Shown: piece after piece, positions 9,033-17,866 of the stretch
Position numbering within the stretch: the stretch's first letter is position 1
How the letters are laid out: the number at the start of each line of letters is the position of its first letter
Source: Nannocystis bainbridge
GTDB lineage: Bacteria; Myxococcota_A; Polyangia; Nannocystales; Nannocystaceae
Assembly (NCBI RefSeq): GCF_028368995.1
Contig: NZ_JAQNDL010000001.1
Location: 310,001 to 374,000 of the forward strand
Length of the DNA: 64,000 nt
Direction: 5' to 3'
Program-made: the position numbers and the translations under genes
The notes under the pieces: model-generated
Told to the model about the DNA's origin: nothing
The model's database searches: none
What the model saw: the letters and a program-made list of their open reading frames with translations, nothing else

Positions 9033-11446
9033 TCGCCGTCGCGCTCGGCCTCCTCCTCGCCGCCCCTCCGTCGGCCGCGGCGCAAGAACCACATGTCCCT
9101 TCGGACATCTCACCTCGCGACGCCCCGGCCTCTGCTCGACCTGTCCCTTCGACCAGTTCACGCCTCGACGCCCCAACCTCCGCGCGACCTGTCCCTTCGA
9201 CCAGCCGCCTCGAGGCCCGCGGCAGCTTGCGCAGCGCCGGCGAGCGCCAGCCGCTGGTCGGCGCGCGGGTGTTCGCCGGCGGCCGCCGCGGCCCCGCGTG
9301 GACGCGCGAGGCCGTCACCGCCGCCGACGGCAGCTTCGTCCTCGCCGACCTGCCCGCCCTCGACTTCGACTTCATCGTCGTCGCTGCCGGTCACGAGCGC
9401 CTCGAGCAAGCGACCACCGCCGGCTTCTGGCGCCGCCGGCGGCCGCCCGTCGTCTACGTGCAACCGGCGGGCGCGGGCCGCTACCGCACCATCGTCGCCC
9501 AGGAGCGCTACCCCAAACCGAGCCCCTTCAGCGTCCAGCTCGCGCCCGACGAGATCGCCGCGCTGCCCGGCAGCCAGGGCGATCCGCTGCGCGCCCTGCA
9601 GAACCTGCCCGGCGCCGCGCGTGTCCCCGGCGGCCTCGGCCTGCTGATCTTCCGCGGCGCTGCACCCAATCAATCGCAGGTGTTCTTCGGCGAGCACCCC
9701 GTGCCGCGCGCCTTCCACGTGCCCGGCCTCGCCAGCATCGTGCCCGCCGGCGTGCTGTCGGGCCTGCAGTACGTGCCCAGCAACTTCGCCGCCAACTACG
9801 GCAACGCCACCGGCGGCCTCGTCGTCCTCACCCCGCGCGTCGGTCGACGCGACGGCGTGCACGGCCACGCCAAGCTCGACATCATCTCCGCCGGCGCTCT
9901 CGTCGAGGGGCCGATCGGTCGCGGCTCGTTCATGATCGCCGCCCAGCGCGGCTACCTCGACGTCGCCCTCAAGACCGTCGGCCGCCTCGCCTTCGGGAGC
10001 GACTACCTGCGCCCCAAGTACGGCGACTACCAGGTCGTCTTCGATCACCCCGTCGGCCCCGGCGCCAGCCTCACCCTCAGGCTGCTCGGCGCCAGCGACG
10101 TCATCCGCTTCAACTCGCCCGCCGCTGCCGGCGGCGGCGTCGCCCTCAGCGCCGGCTTTCACCGCATCGACCTCGTCTACAAGAAGCGCCACGGCCCGTG
10201 GGACTTCCTGCTCTCGCCGGCGCTGCGCCTCGACTCCGGCGGGATCGAGACCGCCACCGATCTGCGCCGCCGCTTCGACGTCGTCGGCCTCCTGCGCGCC
10301 GAGGCCACCACCCGCCCGTCGCGGCGGTTCCAGCTGACCTTCGGCGCCGACACCCAGCTCGATCGCCACCGCGTCCGCAGCCACGTCGAGCCGCTGTTCG
10401 GCCGCGGCGAGACCTTCGACGACGTCGCCCGCGGCTTCACGTCCGCCAGCGGCGCCTACGTCACCCCGCTCCTCGCGCTCGGCCGCTTCAGCCTCTCACC
10501 TGGCCTTCGGGCCAGCCTGTTCACCGGGACAGGTGAGTCCAAGTTCTCCGTCGACCCGCGGCTGCACGCGCGCTGGGCCCCACACCCGCGCGTCAACGTC
10601 CAGATCGGCGCCGGTCGCTACTCGCAGGCGTCGTTCTTGCCGCTGCCGACGGCCCCCTTCGTGGGCAACTTCAGCGCCGTCGACGCGCTCGGCCTCGACG
10701 GCCGGATCGTCCTGCCCGCGGCGATCCGCTACCTCGACCCGCGCATCGACGTCGACCCCCGCAGCCGCCTCGGCCTCATGCAGGCGATCCAGCTCAGCGC
10801 CAGCGTCCACCTCCGCCTCACCGCCGGCCTCGGCCTCGACGTCACCGGCTTCTGGCGCCGCGATCGCAACCACATCCCGCGCGCCGTCAATCCGTTCGGT
10901 CAGGCGGTCGAGGACCGCGGCGCGGTCACCCACGGCCTCGAGGTCATGTTGCGCCACGACCTCACCCGCCGCCTCTTCGGCTGGGTCGCCTACACCCTCA
11001 TGCAGGCGCGCGTCGGTAGCTTCGACGCCCACGACCGCCTCACCGTGCGCGCCGCCAACGACTTCGATCAGCGGCACAACCTCGTCGCCCTGCTCGGCGT
11101 CAAGTTGCCGCGCCGCTGGCAGATCGCCGGCCGCTTCCGCGTCGTCACCGGCCTCCCGTTCACCCCCGTCGTCGGCGGCATCAAGTACGACGGCGCCTTC
11201 CCCTACACCTCCCCCGTCCACGGCGCCTACAACAGCGTCCGCATGCCCGTGTTCCACCAGCTCGACCTGCGCATCGACAAGACCTGGGTCCGCCCGCGCA
11301 GCATCGTCTCGGCTTACCTCGACGTGCAGAACATCTACAACCGCCAGAACGCCGAGGGCCTGTGGTACCTCACCGATTACTCGGGCACCCAGACCGTCGT
11401 CGGCGTCCCGATCTTGCCGGTGTTCGGCGTGCGCCTCGAGTACTGA
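9029..11446 (+). CDS. TonB-dependent outer-membrane receptor with repeat-expanded N-terminus
   Basis: 805 residues from ATG 9029, overlapping the preceding stop. Signal peptide MIAVALGLLLAAPPSAAA. A carboxypeptidase-regulatory-like domain follows (~50-130; 'LVGARVFAGG...ADGSFVLADLPA'). Next is a plug domain (~160-270; 'DPLRALQNLPGAARVPGG', 'IFRGAAPNQSQVFFGEHPVP') and a ~22-strand barrel to the C-terminal 'FGVRLEY', which ends in aromatic Tyr as usual for barrels. It probably imports a bulky ligand using TonB energy. Residues ~22-52 are encoded by hairpin-family repeats, including a 16-codon unit (DAPxSARPVPSTS) present twice. Another hairpin with a TTCG loop is embedded at 10499-10514. Confidence 0.85.
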   Translation: MIAVALGLLLAAPPSAAAQEPHVPSDISPRDAPASARPVPSTSSRLDAPTSARPVPSTSRLEARGSLRSAGERQPLVGARVFAGGRRGPAWTREAVTAADGSFVLADLPALDFDFIVVAAGHERLEQATTAGFWRRRRPPVVYVQPAGAGRYRTIVAQERYPKPSPFSVQLAPDEIAALPGSQGDPLRALQNLPGAARVPGGLGLLIFRGAAPNQSQVFFGEHPVPRAFHVPGLASIVPAGVLSGLQYVPSNFAANYGNATGGLVVLTPRVGRRDGVHGHAKLDIISAGALVEGPIGRGSFMIAAQRGYLDVALKTVGRLAFGSDYLRPKYGDYQVVFDHPVGPGASLTLRLLGASDVIRFNSPAAAGGGVALSAGFHRIDLVYKKRHGPWDFLLSPALRLDSGGIETATDLRRRFDVVGLLRAEATTRPSRRFQLTFGADTQLDRHRVRSHVEPLFGRGETFDDVARGFTSASGAYVTPLLALGRFSLSPGLRASLFTGTGESKFSVDPRLHARWAPHPRVNVQIGAGRYSQASFLPLPTAPFVGNFSAVDALGLDGRIVLPAAIRYLDPRIDVDPRSRLGLMQAIQLSASVHLRLTAGLGLDVTGFWRRDRNHIPRAVNPFGQAVEDRGAVTHGLEVMLRHDLTRRLFGWVAYTLMQARVGSFDAHDRLTVRAANDFDQRHNLVALLGVKLPRRWQIAGRFRVVTGLPFTPVVGGIKYDGAFPYTSPVHGAYNSVRMPVFHQLDLRIDKTWVRPRSIVSAYLDVQNIYNRQNAEGLWYLTDYSGTQTVVGVPILPVFGVRLEY
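9089..9207. repeat. In-frame repeat expansion in the TonB receptor N-terminus
   Basis: ACATGTCC-CTTC-GGACAT (9091-9108) is followed by two copies of a 48-bp unit starting at 9119 and 9167. Each contains CCTGTCCCTTCGACCAG. The unit length is a multiple of three, so it adds 16 codons per copy just after the signal peptide. Confidence 0.7.
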
Positions 11447-11449
11447 CGC

Positions 11450-12424
11450 TCACGGCGCCGGCTGCTGCTCGAAGCAGTACAGCCGCGCCCCCAGGTCGCA
11501 CGCCACCTCCGGACAATTCTCGGTCCACTGCGAGTCCGACAGCGTGCACTCGCCGACCACCGCCGTCCCGATCGGCGGCCCTATCCAACCGTTGCAGTCG
11601 GCCCCCTGCGCCGCCCCCATCGTGTCCGTCGCCGTCCACACCGGGCACGCGCCGCAGTTGGGCACCAGCACCGGCACCATCAGCCCGTGCTCGTCGACGT
11701 CGATCGCCGCTCCCAGAGCGCCGTCGATCAGCTCATCCCAGTGCTTGGCGACCAGCGAGCCGTCGAGCCGGAGCCACGGCCGCGTCCCGTGGGCCAGGCG
11801 GGTCGCCGCCGGGTGCTTCACGCTGCTCAGCCAGGCGACGTACGCACCCCCGAGCCCCGCCTCCTTCGCCCGCGTCGTGCACAGCGCGTCGGCCCCTTCG
11901 GTGCCCTTGAAGTCGTTCACCATCACCGGCTCGGCGGTGACGAACACGTGGAAGAACGTGCGCTTGCAATCGGTGCACGCCTCGCCGCCGTCGCACTCCT
12001 CGTTCGGCTGCACGATCGCGTCGCCGCAGACCTCGAACTTGCATGCGTTCGAGCAGCCGTCGCCCTCCACCATATTGCCGTCGTCGCACTCCTCCCCCTT
12101 GCCGAGCACGCTGTCGCCGCAGACATCCCCCGCCGTGTCGCTCGTGGTGTCGGGTCCGGTCGTCGTGCTCGACGACGCCGTCGCGGTCGCGAGCGGCCCC
12201 GTCGTCAATTCCATCGTCGTCGAATCCGTCGAGGTCGTCGGCTCGCCGGTGCCCGTCGTGATCGGGCTCATCGTCGTCATCGTGCCCGCGGTCCCCGTCG
12301 TCAGCGTCTCGCTGCCGGCCGCCGTGCCAGTGCCCGTCGTCGGCTCACTCCCGCTCGGCGAGAAGCACCCGGAGACCAGCATGAGCACCAGCGAGGCGAC
12401 GAGCGGACGGACCATCGCCACCAT
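11450..12424 (-). CDS. Thr-rich linker lipoprotein with DUF4215 repeats and DUF1554-like domain
   Basis: 324 residues from ATG 12424 (ATG 12415 also possible). Lipobox LVSGC (Cys20), then a ~75-residue Thr/Ser/Gly-rich linker. Two DUF4215-type Cys motifs follow (CGDSVLGKGEECDDGN, CGDAIVQPNEECDGG). The C-terminal ~180-residue domain opens with a TEGADALC-like motif and continues 'GAYVAWLS', like DUF1554/lectin-like surface domains, with several Cys pairs. It is probably an outer-membrane-anchored surface protein. It is convergent with the TonB receptor, whose stop is only three bases away. Composition is similar to the lipoproteins at 3570 and 55096. Confidence 0.75.
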   Translation of the reverse strand: MVAMVRPLVASLVLMLVSGCFSPSGSEPTTGTGTAAGSETLTTGTAGTMTTMSPITTGTGEPTTSTDSTTMELTTGPLATATASSSTTTGPDTTSDTAGDVCGDSVLGKGEECDDGNMVEGDGCSNACKFEVCGDAIVQPNEECDGGEACTDCKRTFFHVFVTAEPVMVNDFKGTEGADALCTTRAKEAGLGGAYVAWLSSVKHPAATRLAHGTRPWLRLDGSLVAKHWDELIDGALGAAIDVDEHGLMVPVLVPNCGACPVWTATDTMGAAQGADCNGWIGPPIGTAVVGECTLSDSQWTENCPEVACDLGARLYCFEQQPAP

Positions 12425-12779
12425 TGTCGAAGAAACCGCCGCGCGGCGTCAAAGCAGGCGCAAACCGCCTCGCCGCGGCCCTCAGCCCCCGGCGCCCGCG
12501 GCTGCCTCCGCTTCTGCGATCGCTGGCCGGCAGCCCCGAGGAGGCCCGGTCCGTCGCGGCCGCTCGCGGTCGCTCGCAGCCTCGTCCTCGAGCGCGCCCA
12601 TCGAAGTCACCACCACCGCGCGCGTCCACGAGTCTCGGACCCGAACACGGCTCATCCATCCGCCTGTCTCTTCGGCCATCCCCAATCACATGTCCTCAAA
12701 GACATCTCGCGCTCGACGTGCGCGATCGCGCTGACCTGCGAGGTTGTCGTCGTCGAACACGCGGTGGTACCGTGACGCG
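12425..12779. other. Intergenic region between divergent secreted-protein genes
   Basis: 355 bases with no convincing gene. It carries two degenerate family repeats near 12664-12710 (CCTGTCTCTTCGGCCATC; ACATGTCCTCAAAGACATC). Promoters for the flanking divergent genes are expected here, but I cannot place them. Confidence 0.4.
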
Positions 12780-13379
12780 ATGGAGCACGAGAGCACGAGG
12801 GTCCGTTCGCGGGCGTGGTGGGCCGTCGTCTCGCTGTCGTTGTGGCTGCACGACCCGGCCGCGCGCGCCGACGTCGTCGACGAGCCGCCGCCCAACTGCC
12901 CGGCCGGCACCCAGGCCAACACCTGCCACAGCGGCCCGTTCTGCGCCCCGATCAAGTGCTCGACCGACGCCGAGTGCACCGGCGGCGCCACCTGTCAGGA
13001 CACCAAGGGCTGCATCGGCAGCATCGATTGCGGCGGCGGCGACAGCATGCCCGTCCCCACGCTCACGCTCTCGGCCCTTTGCCCGGACAGCAGCATCTGC
13101 GGCCCCGGCGAGACCTGCGAGGCGATCAAGCTGTGCCTGCCCGTGGTCGAACCGACCACCGGCGCCAGCTCGGACACCGGCCCGACCGCGAGCGGCACCG
13201 CCGCGAGCGATGGCAGCGCGAGCGGCCCGGCCACCAGCGACGCCACCGGCGACACCACCGGCGGCAGCAAGGGCGGCTGCGGCGGCTGCAGCACCGATCC
13301 GGGGACCGGCTCCTCCGCGCTCGCGCTGCTCGGGCTCGCGTGGCTCCTGCGGCGGCGACGCGACCGGGGCGTGCCATGA
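12780..13379 (+). CDS. MYXO-CTERM surface protein, Cys-rich
   Basis: 199 residues from ATG 12780. An N-terminal signal segment (WWAVVSLSLWLHDPAARA) is followed by a Cys-rich ectodomain (CPAGTQANTC, CSTDAEC, CQDTKGC, CGPGETC), then a Thr/Ser/Gly/Ala spacer. The C-terminus is a MYXO-CTERM module: Gly/Cys motif GCGGCSTDPG, hydrophobic SSALALLGLAWLL and a basic RRRRDR tail. MYXO-CTERM proteins are processed and displayed on the cell surface. Its stop overlaps the next start (ATGA at 13376-13379). Role unknown. Confidence 0.8.
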   Translation: MEHESTRVRSRAWWAVVSLSLWLHDPAARADVVDEPPPNCPAGTQANTCHSGPFCAPIKCSTDAECTGGATCQDTKGCIGSIDCGGGDSMPVPTLTLSALCPDSSICGPGETCEAIKLCLPVVEPTTGASSDTGPTASGTAASDGSASGPATSDATGDTTGGSKGGCGGCSTDPGTGSSALALLGLAWLLRRRRDRGVP

Positions 13380-14119
13380 CGTTCACTGGCACGCCCCGCG
13401 TCGCGACAGCTTCGGCGTCGCCCCACGAACGCCACAGCGAGCGCTCACCCCATCCTCGTCTGAATCGCCCGCCTCTCCTCGCCGCGCTCGTGCTCGTCGC
13501 CTGCGCCCCGCGCGAACCCCCGGCCCCGGTCCCCGCACCCGCGCCTACGCCCGTCACCGCACCCGTCACCACGCCCGCTCCCTCCGCATCGCCCCCCGCT
13601 CCGCCCGAGCCCGCGATCGAGTCGCCTACACCCGTCGAGTCGAAGCCGAGCGAACCGCTGACGCCGAGCAAGACCTGGCCGTTCGTCGTCTGGGATCGCG
13701 CCGAGGCCTTCACCTTCAACCACCTCCTCTACGGCCCCGGCATCCCGCTGCGGGTCTGGGACGCCACCTCCGGCTGGAGCCCCAAGATCGTCGATCGCAA
13801 GCCGGTCACCCCGGAGCAGGCCTCACACGCGGTCGAGTGGGTCGTCGCCACCCGCGGCGATCTCGAGGTCTCGAAGTGCGCCTTCCCCCGTCACGCGGTC
13901 GTGCTCTACGCCGGCGACACCCCTGTCGGCAGCGTCAACGTCTGCTTCGAGTGCGGCGACATCCTGGTCTGGCCCGCCTTCGAGGCGCCCGCCACCGGCC
14001 CCGCCGCCGAACGCCGGCACAGCCAGCAGATGAAGGCCTACAAGCGCGTCTTCCCGCAGTGGCAGCGGTTCTTCCGCGACGAGCTCGGCTTCCCGCTCAC
14101 CCCGCCGCTACAAAATTGA
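13376..14119 (+). CDS. Lipoprotein of unknown function downstream of the MYXO-CTERM gene
   Basis: 247 residues from ATG 13376, overlapping the MYXO-CTERM stop. A ~30-residue polar N-terminus precedes a hydrophobic stretch and a lipobox-like LVLVAC. A Pro/Ala/Thr-rich linker leads to a ~160-residue domain ('VWDRAEAFTFNHLLYGPG', 'VSKCAFPRHAVVLYAGD', 'VNVCFECGDILVWP') with three conserved-looking Cys. The start is fixed by the overlap, though the signal lies unusually far from it. Likely envelope-attached; function unknown. Confidence 0.65.
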   Translation: MTFTGTPRVATASASPHERHSERSPHPRLNRPPLLAALVLVACAPREPPAPVPAPAPTPVTAPVTTPAPSASPPAPPEPAIESPTPVESKPSEPLTPSKTWPFVVWDRAEAFTFNHLLYGPGIPLRVWDATSGWSPKIVDRKPVTPEQASHAVEWVVATRGDLEVSKCAFPRHAVVLYAGDTPVGSVNVCFECGDILVWPAFEAPATGPAAERRHSQQMKAYKRVFPQWQRFFRDELGFPLTPPLQN

Positions 14120-14263
14120 CATGTCCCGCGGGACAGCCTCACGACATGTCCCGAAAGACATCCTCGTGCACCCTCGCCCCGAAGTGCTCGAGGCCGATCG
14201 GACATGCCCCTGCGGACATGCCCCTCACGACATGCCCGATCGAGCATGTCCCTGGCGACATAC
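14119..14263. repeat. Cluster of CATGTCC-family hairpins between convergent genes
   Basis: Copies include ACATGTCCCGCGGGACAG directly after the lipoprotein stop, ACATGTCC-CGAA-AGACAT, GGACATGCCCCTGCGGACATGCCC, and ACATGCCCGATCGAGCATGTCC. The cluster fills the gap between the 3' ends of the lipoprotein (plus) and dnaJ (minus), serving both transcripts if it acts in RNA. Confidence 0.75.
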
Positions 14264-14271
14264 CCGCGCGT

Positions 14272-15357
14272 TCACTTCAGCCCGCGCTGGGCCGCCCGCT
14301 TCGGCAGCGCCTTCGGCTCGGCCTGCAGCGCCCGCTCGAGCCCCTCGAGGGCGGCCCCGACGACGCCTGTCCCCGCGGACAGGTTGGCCGTCTCGACCAC
14401 CACCGTCACCAGTTGGTCGCCGGGCCGCCCGCTCTCGGACGGCACCCCTTTGCCGCGCAGTCGCAGCTTCGCCCCCGTCGCCACCCCGGGCGGCAGCTCG
14501 AGCAGCGCCGAGCCCGTCAGCGTCGGCACCGGCACCTTGCCGCCGCGGGCCGCCTCGAACGGGCTCACGAACAGCTCGCAGTGGATGTCCTGGCCCTCGC
14601 GGCGCAGCCACGCGTGCGGGCGCACGCTGACCGTCACGCGCAGGTTGCCGGGCCCGCCGCCGAACTGACCCGGCTCGCCCTGATTTTGGATCACCTTCTC
14701 GGCCCCGCCCTCGGTCCCCGCCGGCAGCCGGACCTTGAACGACCGCGCCTCACGCCTGGCCCCACGGCCGCGGCACGTCTCGCACGGATCGAGCTGGATC
14801 ATCCCCGTCCCGGTGCAGCGGCCGCAGGTCGTGTGGCGGGCCAGGAAGCCCTCGCCCTTGACCTCGCCGCGGCCGTGGCACAGCGGGCAGCCGCTCGGCG
14901 GGCGCCCGCCCGGCTTCGAGCCGGTGCCACCACAACTGGCGCACGACCCCAGCGCCTCGAACTGGATCTCGTGCTCCGACCCCAGCGCCGCCTCGGCCAG
15001 GTCGACCGTCAGCGTGTAGCGGACATCGCGGCCGCGCCGACGCTCGCGGCGCTGACGACCGAACACATCGCCGACCACCGCCGCCAGCAGGTCGCGCGCC
15101 GTCTGCATCGTCACCGGTTGATCGAACAGCCCGACCGGCAGGTGCCGCTGCCCGTCGTACCTGGCCCTCTGGACAGGATCGCTCAGCACCGCGTACGCCG
15201 TGCTGATCGCCCGGAAGCGGTCCTCCGCCTCGATGTCGCCGGGGTGGCGATCGGGGTGGCTGGCCAGCGCCAGGCGGCGGTAGTTGTGCTTGATCTCGTC
15301 GAGCGTGGCGTCGGATGCCACGCCGAGCACCGCGTAGTGGTCTTGGTGCTGCGCCAT
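14272..15357 (-). CDS. dnaJ: Chaperone DnaJ
   Basis: 361 residues. The J domain (~5-70) has the HPD motif at 34-36, which stimulates DnaK ATPase. Four CxxCxGxG zinc motifs follow (CASCGGTG, CPLCHGRG, CGRCTGTG, CETCRGRG), then the C-terminal substrate-binding domains. The Gly/Phe-rich linker is short or absent. It is last in the minus-strand operon hrcA-grpE-dnaK-dnaJ, 19 bases after dnaK. It delivers unfolded clients to DnaK in the cytoplasm. Confidence 0.93.
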   Translation of the reverse strand: MAQHQDHYAVLGVASDATLDEIKHNYRRLALASHPDRHPGDIEAEDRFRAISTAYAVLSDPVQRARYDGQRHLPVGLFDQPVTMQTARDLLAAVVGDVFGRQRRERRRGRDVRYTLTVDLAEAALGSEHEIQFEALGSCASCGGTGSKPGGRPPSGCPLCHGRGEVKGEGFLARHTTCGRCTGTGMIQLDPCETCRGRGARREARSFKVRLPAGTEGGAEKVIQNQGEPGQFGGGPGNLRVTVSVRPHAWLRREGQDIHCELFVSPFEAARGGKVPVPTLTGSALLELPPGVATGAKLRLRGKGVPSESGRPGDQLVTVVVETANLSAGTGVVGAALEGLERALQAEPKALPKRAAQRGLK

Positions 15358-15376
15358 GAATTTCTCGGTCCCGAGC

Positions 15377-17212
15377 TCAGGAGCTCCCGGTGGATTCGCT
15401 GCCGAGCAGCGCCGCGTAGATCTGCTGCGAGGAGCGCTCGAGGGTCAAGAGGGCCGCCTCGATCGCCGTCGCCGGCGCCGCGGTGGCGAGCAATTCGCGC
15501 AGCGTGGCGACCTCGACCGTGAGCGCCGCCCGCTGCGGCGCCTGCAGCCCCGGCAGCCCCTCGGCCGCCCGCTCGCACGCGTAGGCCAGCGCCTCCGCGC
15601 GATTTCGCAGCAGCGCCGCGTCTTTGCGGACCGCGTCGGCCTGGCGGGCCGCCGCCGCCTCGCGCGCCAGCAGCTCGACCTGCGCGCGGGTCAGCCCGGC
15701 CGCCGGCTGCACCGTCGTCGCCACCTCCGCTTCGGACCCGAGCTCACGCGCCGACACGTGCAAGATCCCGTCGGCGTCGACCTCGAACATCACCTTGATC
15801 TGCGGCAGCCCCCGCGGCGCCTCGGCGATCCCCGACAGCCGCAGGCGGGCCAGCGATTGGTTGTCGGCCGCCATCTCGCGCAGCCCCTGTTGTACGTGCA
15901 CGTCGACCGCCGTCTGACCGTCGATCGTCGTCCCGAACACCTCCGCGCGGCGGGTCGGCACCGTCGTGTTGCGCGGGATCAGCGGCGTGAACACCCCGCC
16001 TTGCGTCTCGACCCCGATGTCGAGCGGCACCACGTCGAGCAGCAGCACCTCCTCGACCTCGCCTGCCAGCACCGCGCCCTGGATCGCCGCGCCCACCGCC
16101 ACCACCTCGTCCGGGTTCGGCGACGTGTTGGGCGCGCGGCCGAAGAACTCCGCCACCGCCTCGACCACCCGCGGCATCCGCGTCTGCCCGCCGACCAGGA
16201 TCACCTCGTCGACCTCACGCGCGCGCAGCTTCGCGTCGGCCAGCGCCCGGCGGCACGGCTCCAGCGTGCGCTGGATCAGCGGCCGCACCAGCCGCTCGAG
16301 CTCGAGCCGCGACAGGCTCGCCTGCAGGTGCAGCGGCCGGCCCGCGGCCGAGGCGATGAACGGCAGCTCGATGTCCGTCGCCAGCGACCAGCTCAGCTCG
16401 TGCTTGGCCCGCTGCGCCGCCTCCTGCAGCTTCACCAGCGCCGGCCGGTCGCGCCGCAGATCGATCCCGTGCTCGCGCTTGAAGCCCTCGGCCAGGTGGT
16501 CGACCAGCGCCGCGTCGAAGTCCTCGCCGCCGAGCAGCGTGTCGCCCGCGGTCGCCAGCACCTCGAACACCCCGCTGCGCAGCTCGAGCAAGGACAGGTC
16601 GAACGTCCCGCCGCCGAGGTCGTACACCGCCACGATCTTCGGCGGCCTGTCCTTTCGGTCAGCCAGCCCGTACGCCAGGGCCGCCGCCGTCGGCTCGTTC
16701 ACGATCCGCTCGACCCGGAGCCCCGCGATCGTCCCCGCGTCGCGGGTCGCCTGTCGTTGCGCGTCGTCGAAGTAAGCCGGCACCGTGATCACCGCACGGG
16801 TCACCGGCTGACCGATCGCCGCCTCGGCCGCGTCGCGCAGCGCCGACAGCACGTGCGCGCCGACCTCCGCCGGCGCGATCGTACGGCCTCCCACCTCGAT
16901 CCACGCGTCGCCTTGCTCGCCGGGCACCACGTCGTACGTCAGCCGCGCTCGCAGGCCCGCGACCGCCGCGAAGCTGCGACCGATCAGCCGCTTGGCCGCG
17001 TGGATCGTCGTCGCCGGGCTGACCGCTGCTTGCCGCCGCGCCAGCGCGCCGACCAGGACCTCCTGGCCGGCGAACGCCACCACGCTCGGCGTCGTGCGGC
17101 TGCCCTCGGCGTTCACCAGCACGCGGACCTCGCCGCCGTCCATCACCGCGGCGCACGAGTTGGTGGTGCCGAGGTCGATGCCGAGGATCGGGCTCGGTCG
17201 CGGACCGGCCAT
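15377..17212 (-). CDS. dnaK: Hsp70 chaperone DnaK
   Basis: 611 residues. The ATPase domain opens with [17 protein letters not shown] and contains the second phosphate loop [14 protein letters not shown] and [14 protein letters not shown]. The substrate-binding domain includes [15 protein letters not shown] and '[12 protein letters not shown]'. The C-terminal lid is short, and the protein ends in Ser/Gly without the usual acidic EEV-like tail, so it is about 25-30 residues shorter than typical DnaK. Operon position between grpE and dnaJ supports DnaK over HscA. It refolds proteins with DnaJ and GrpE. Confidence 0.93.
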   Translation of the reverse strand: MAGPRPSPILGIDLGTTNSCAAVMDGGEVRVLVNAEGSRTTPSVVAFAGQEVLVGALARRQAAVSPATTIHAAKRLIGRSFAAVAGLRARLTYDVVPGEQGDAWIEVGGRTIAPAEVGAHVLSALRDAAEAAIGQPVTRAVITVPAYFDDAQRQATRDAGTIAGLRVERIVNEPTAAALAYGLADRKDRPPKIVAVYDLGGGTFDLSLLELRSGVFEVLATAGDTLLGGEDFDAALVDHLAEGFKREHGIDLRRDRPALVKLQEAAQRAKHELSWSLATDIELPFIASAAGRPLHLQASLSRLELERLVRPLIQRTLEPCRRALADAKLRAREVDEVILVGGQTRMPRVVEAVAEFFGRAPNTSPNPDEVVAVGAAIQGAVLAGEVEEVLLLDVVPLDIGVETQGGVFTPLIPRNTTVPTRRAEVFGTTIDGQTAVDVHVQQGLREMAADNQSLARLRLSGIAEAPRGLPQIKVMFEVDADGILHVSARELGSEAEVATTVQPAAGLTRAQVELLAREAAAARQADAVRKDAALLRNRAEALAYACERAAEGLPGLQAPQRAALTVEVATLRELLATAAPATAIEAALLTLERSSQQIYAALLGSESTGSS

Positions 17213-17218
17213 CGGCTG

Positions 17219-17779
17219 CTACGACGCTTGGCCTTCGGCCTTGCCGCCGGTCGAGCCGGGGCCCGCGATCACCACGCGAGCCGGGCGCAGCAGGCGGTCG
17301 CCCTGGCGGAAGCCCTTCTCCCACTCGCGCGCCACCACTCCCGGCGGGAACTCGGGCGTATCGATCTGCTGCAGCGCCTCGTGGATCGCCGGGTCGAACG
17401 GGTGGCCGACGCTCGGCACCGGCTCGACGCCGAAGCGGCCGAGGGCGCTCATGAAGTCGTTGACGACCATCTGGATGCCCTTGTGGAGCTGCTCGTTGCC
17501 GCGCGCCAGCTCGAGCGCCCGCCCGAGGTTGTCGACCGTCGGCAGGAACGCGTTCAGCAGGTTCTGCTGGGCCCGGAACACGTTGTCGTCGATCTCGCGG
17601 CGCGTCCGCTTCTTGTAGTTCTCGAGCTCGGCCAGCGCGCGCAGCCACTTGTCCTTGAGGTCGGCCTTCTCGGCCTCGGCCTGCTCGACCCGCTCTTCCG
17701 GAGTGACGACCAACTCGGCCTCCACGGGCGCGCCGTTGCCGTTGTCGCCCGCGTTCTCTTCCTGTGGATCCTGGCTCAT
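17219..17779 (-). CDS. grpE: Nucleotide exchange factor GrpE
   Basis: 186 residues. An acidic N-terminus precedes a long coiled coil ('EQAEAEKADLKDKWLRALAE', then 'ENYKKRTRRE'). The C-terminal beta domain carries the family signature around 'HPFDPAIHEALQQ' and 'REWEKGFRQGDRLLRPARV'. GrpE releases ADP from DnaK. It lies six bases upstream of dnaK. Confidence 0.93.
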   Translation of the reverse strand: MSQDPQEENAGDNGNGAPVEAELVVTPEERVEQAEAEKADLKDKWLRALAELENYKKRTRREIDDNVFRAQQNLLNAFLPTVDNLGRALELARGNEQLHKGIQMVVNDFMSALGRFGVEPVPSVGHPFDPAIHEALQQIDTPEFPPGVVAREWEKGFRQGDRLLRPARVVIAGPGSTGGKAEGQAS

Positions 17780-17866
17780 GCGGCTCCCGCTTTAAGGCTG
17801 GCTGGCGCGCGAGACAAGCCCGAATCGCGACCTCGTATTCTTCGACCGCGAACCACCAGTGAGGGA

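Noticed and set aside
12482-12685. A 67-codon minus-strand frame in the gap before the MYXO-CTERM gene
   Set aside because: Composition is noise-like and one end lies in a repeat copy.
15377-17212. HscA rather than DnaK
   Set aside because: The gene sits between grpE and dnaJ with no isc genes nearby.
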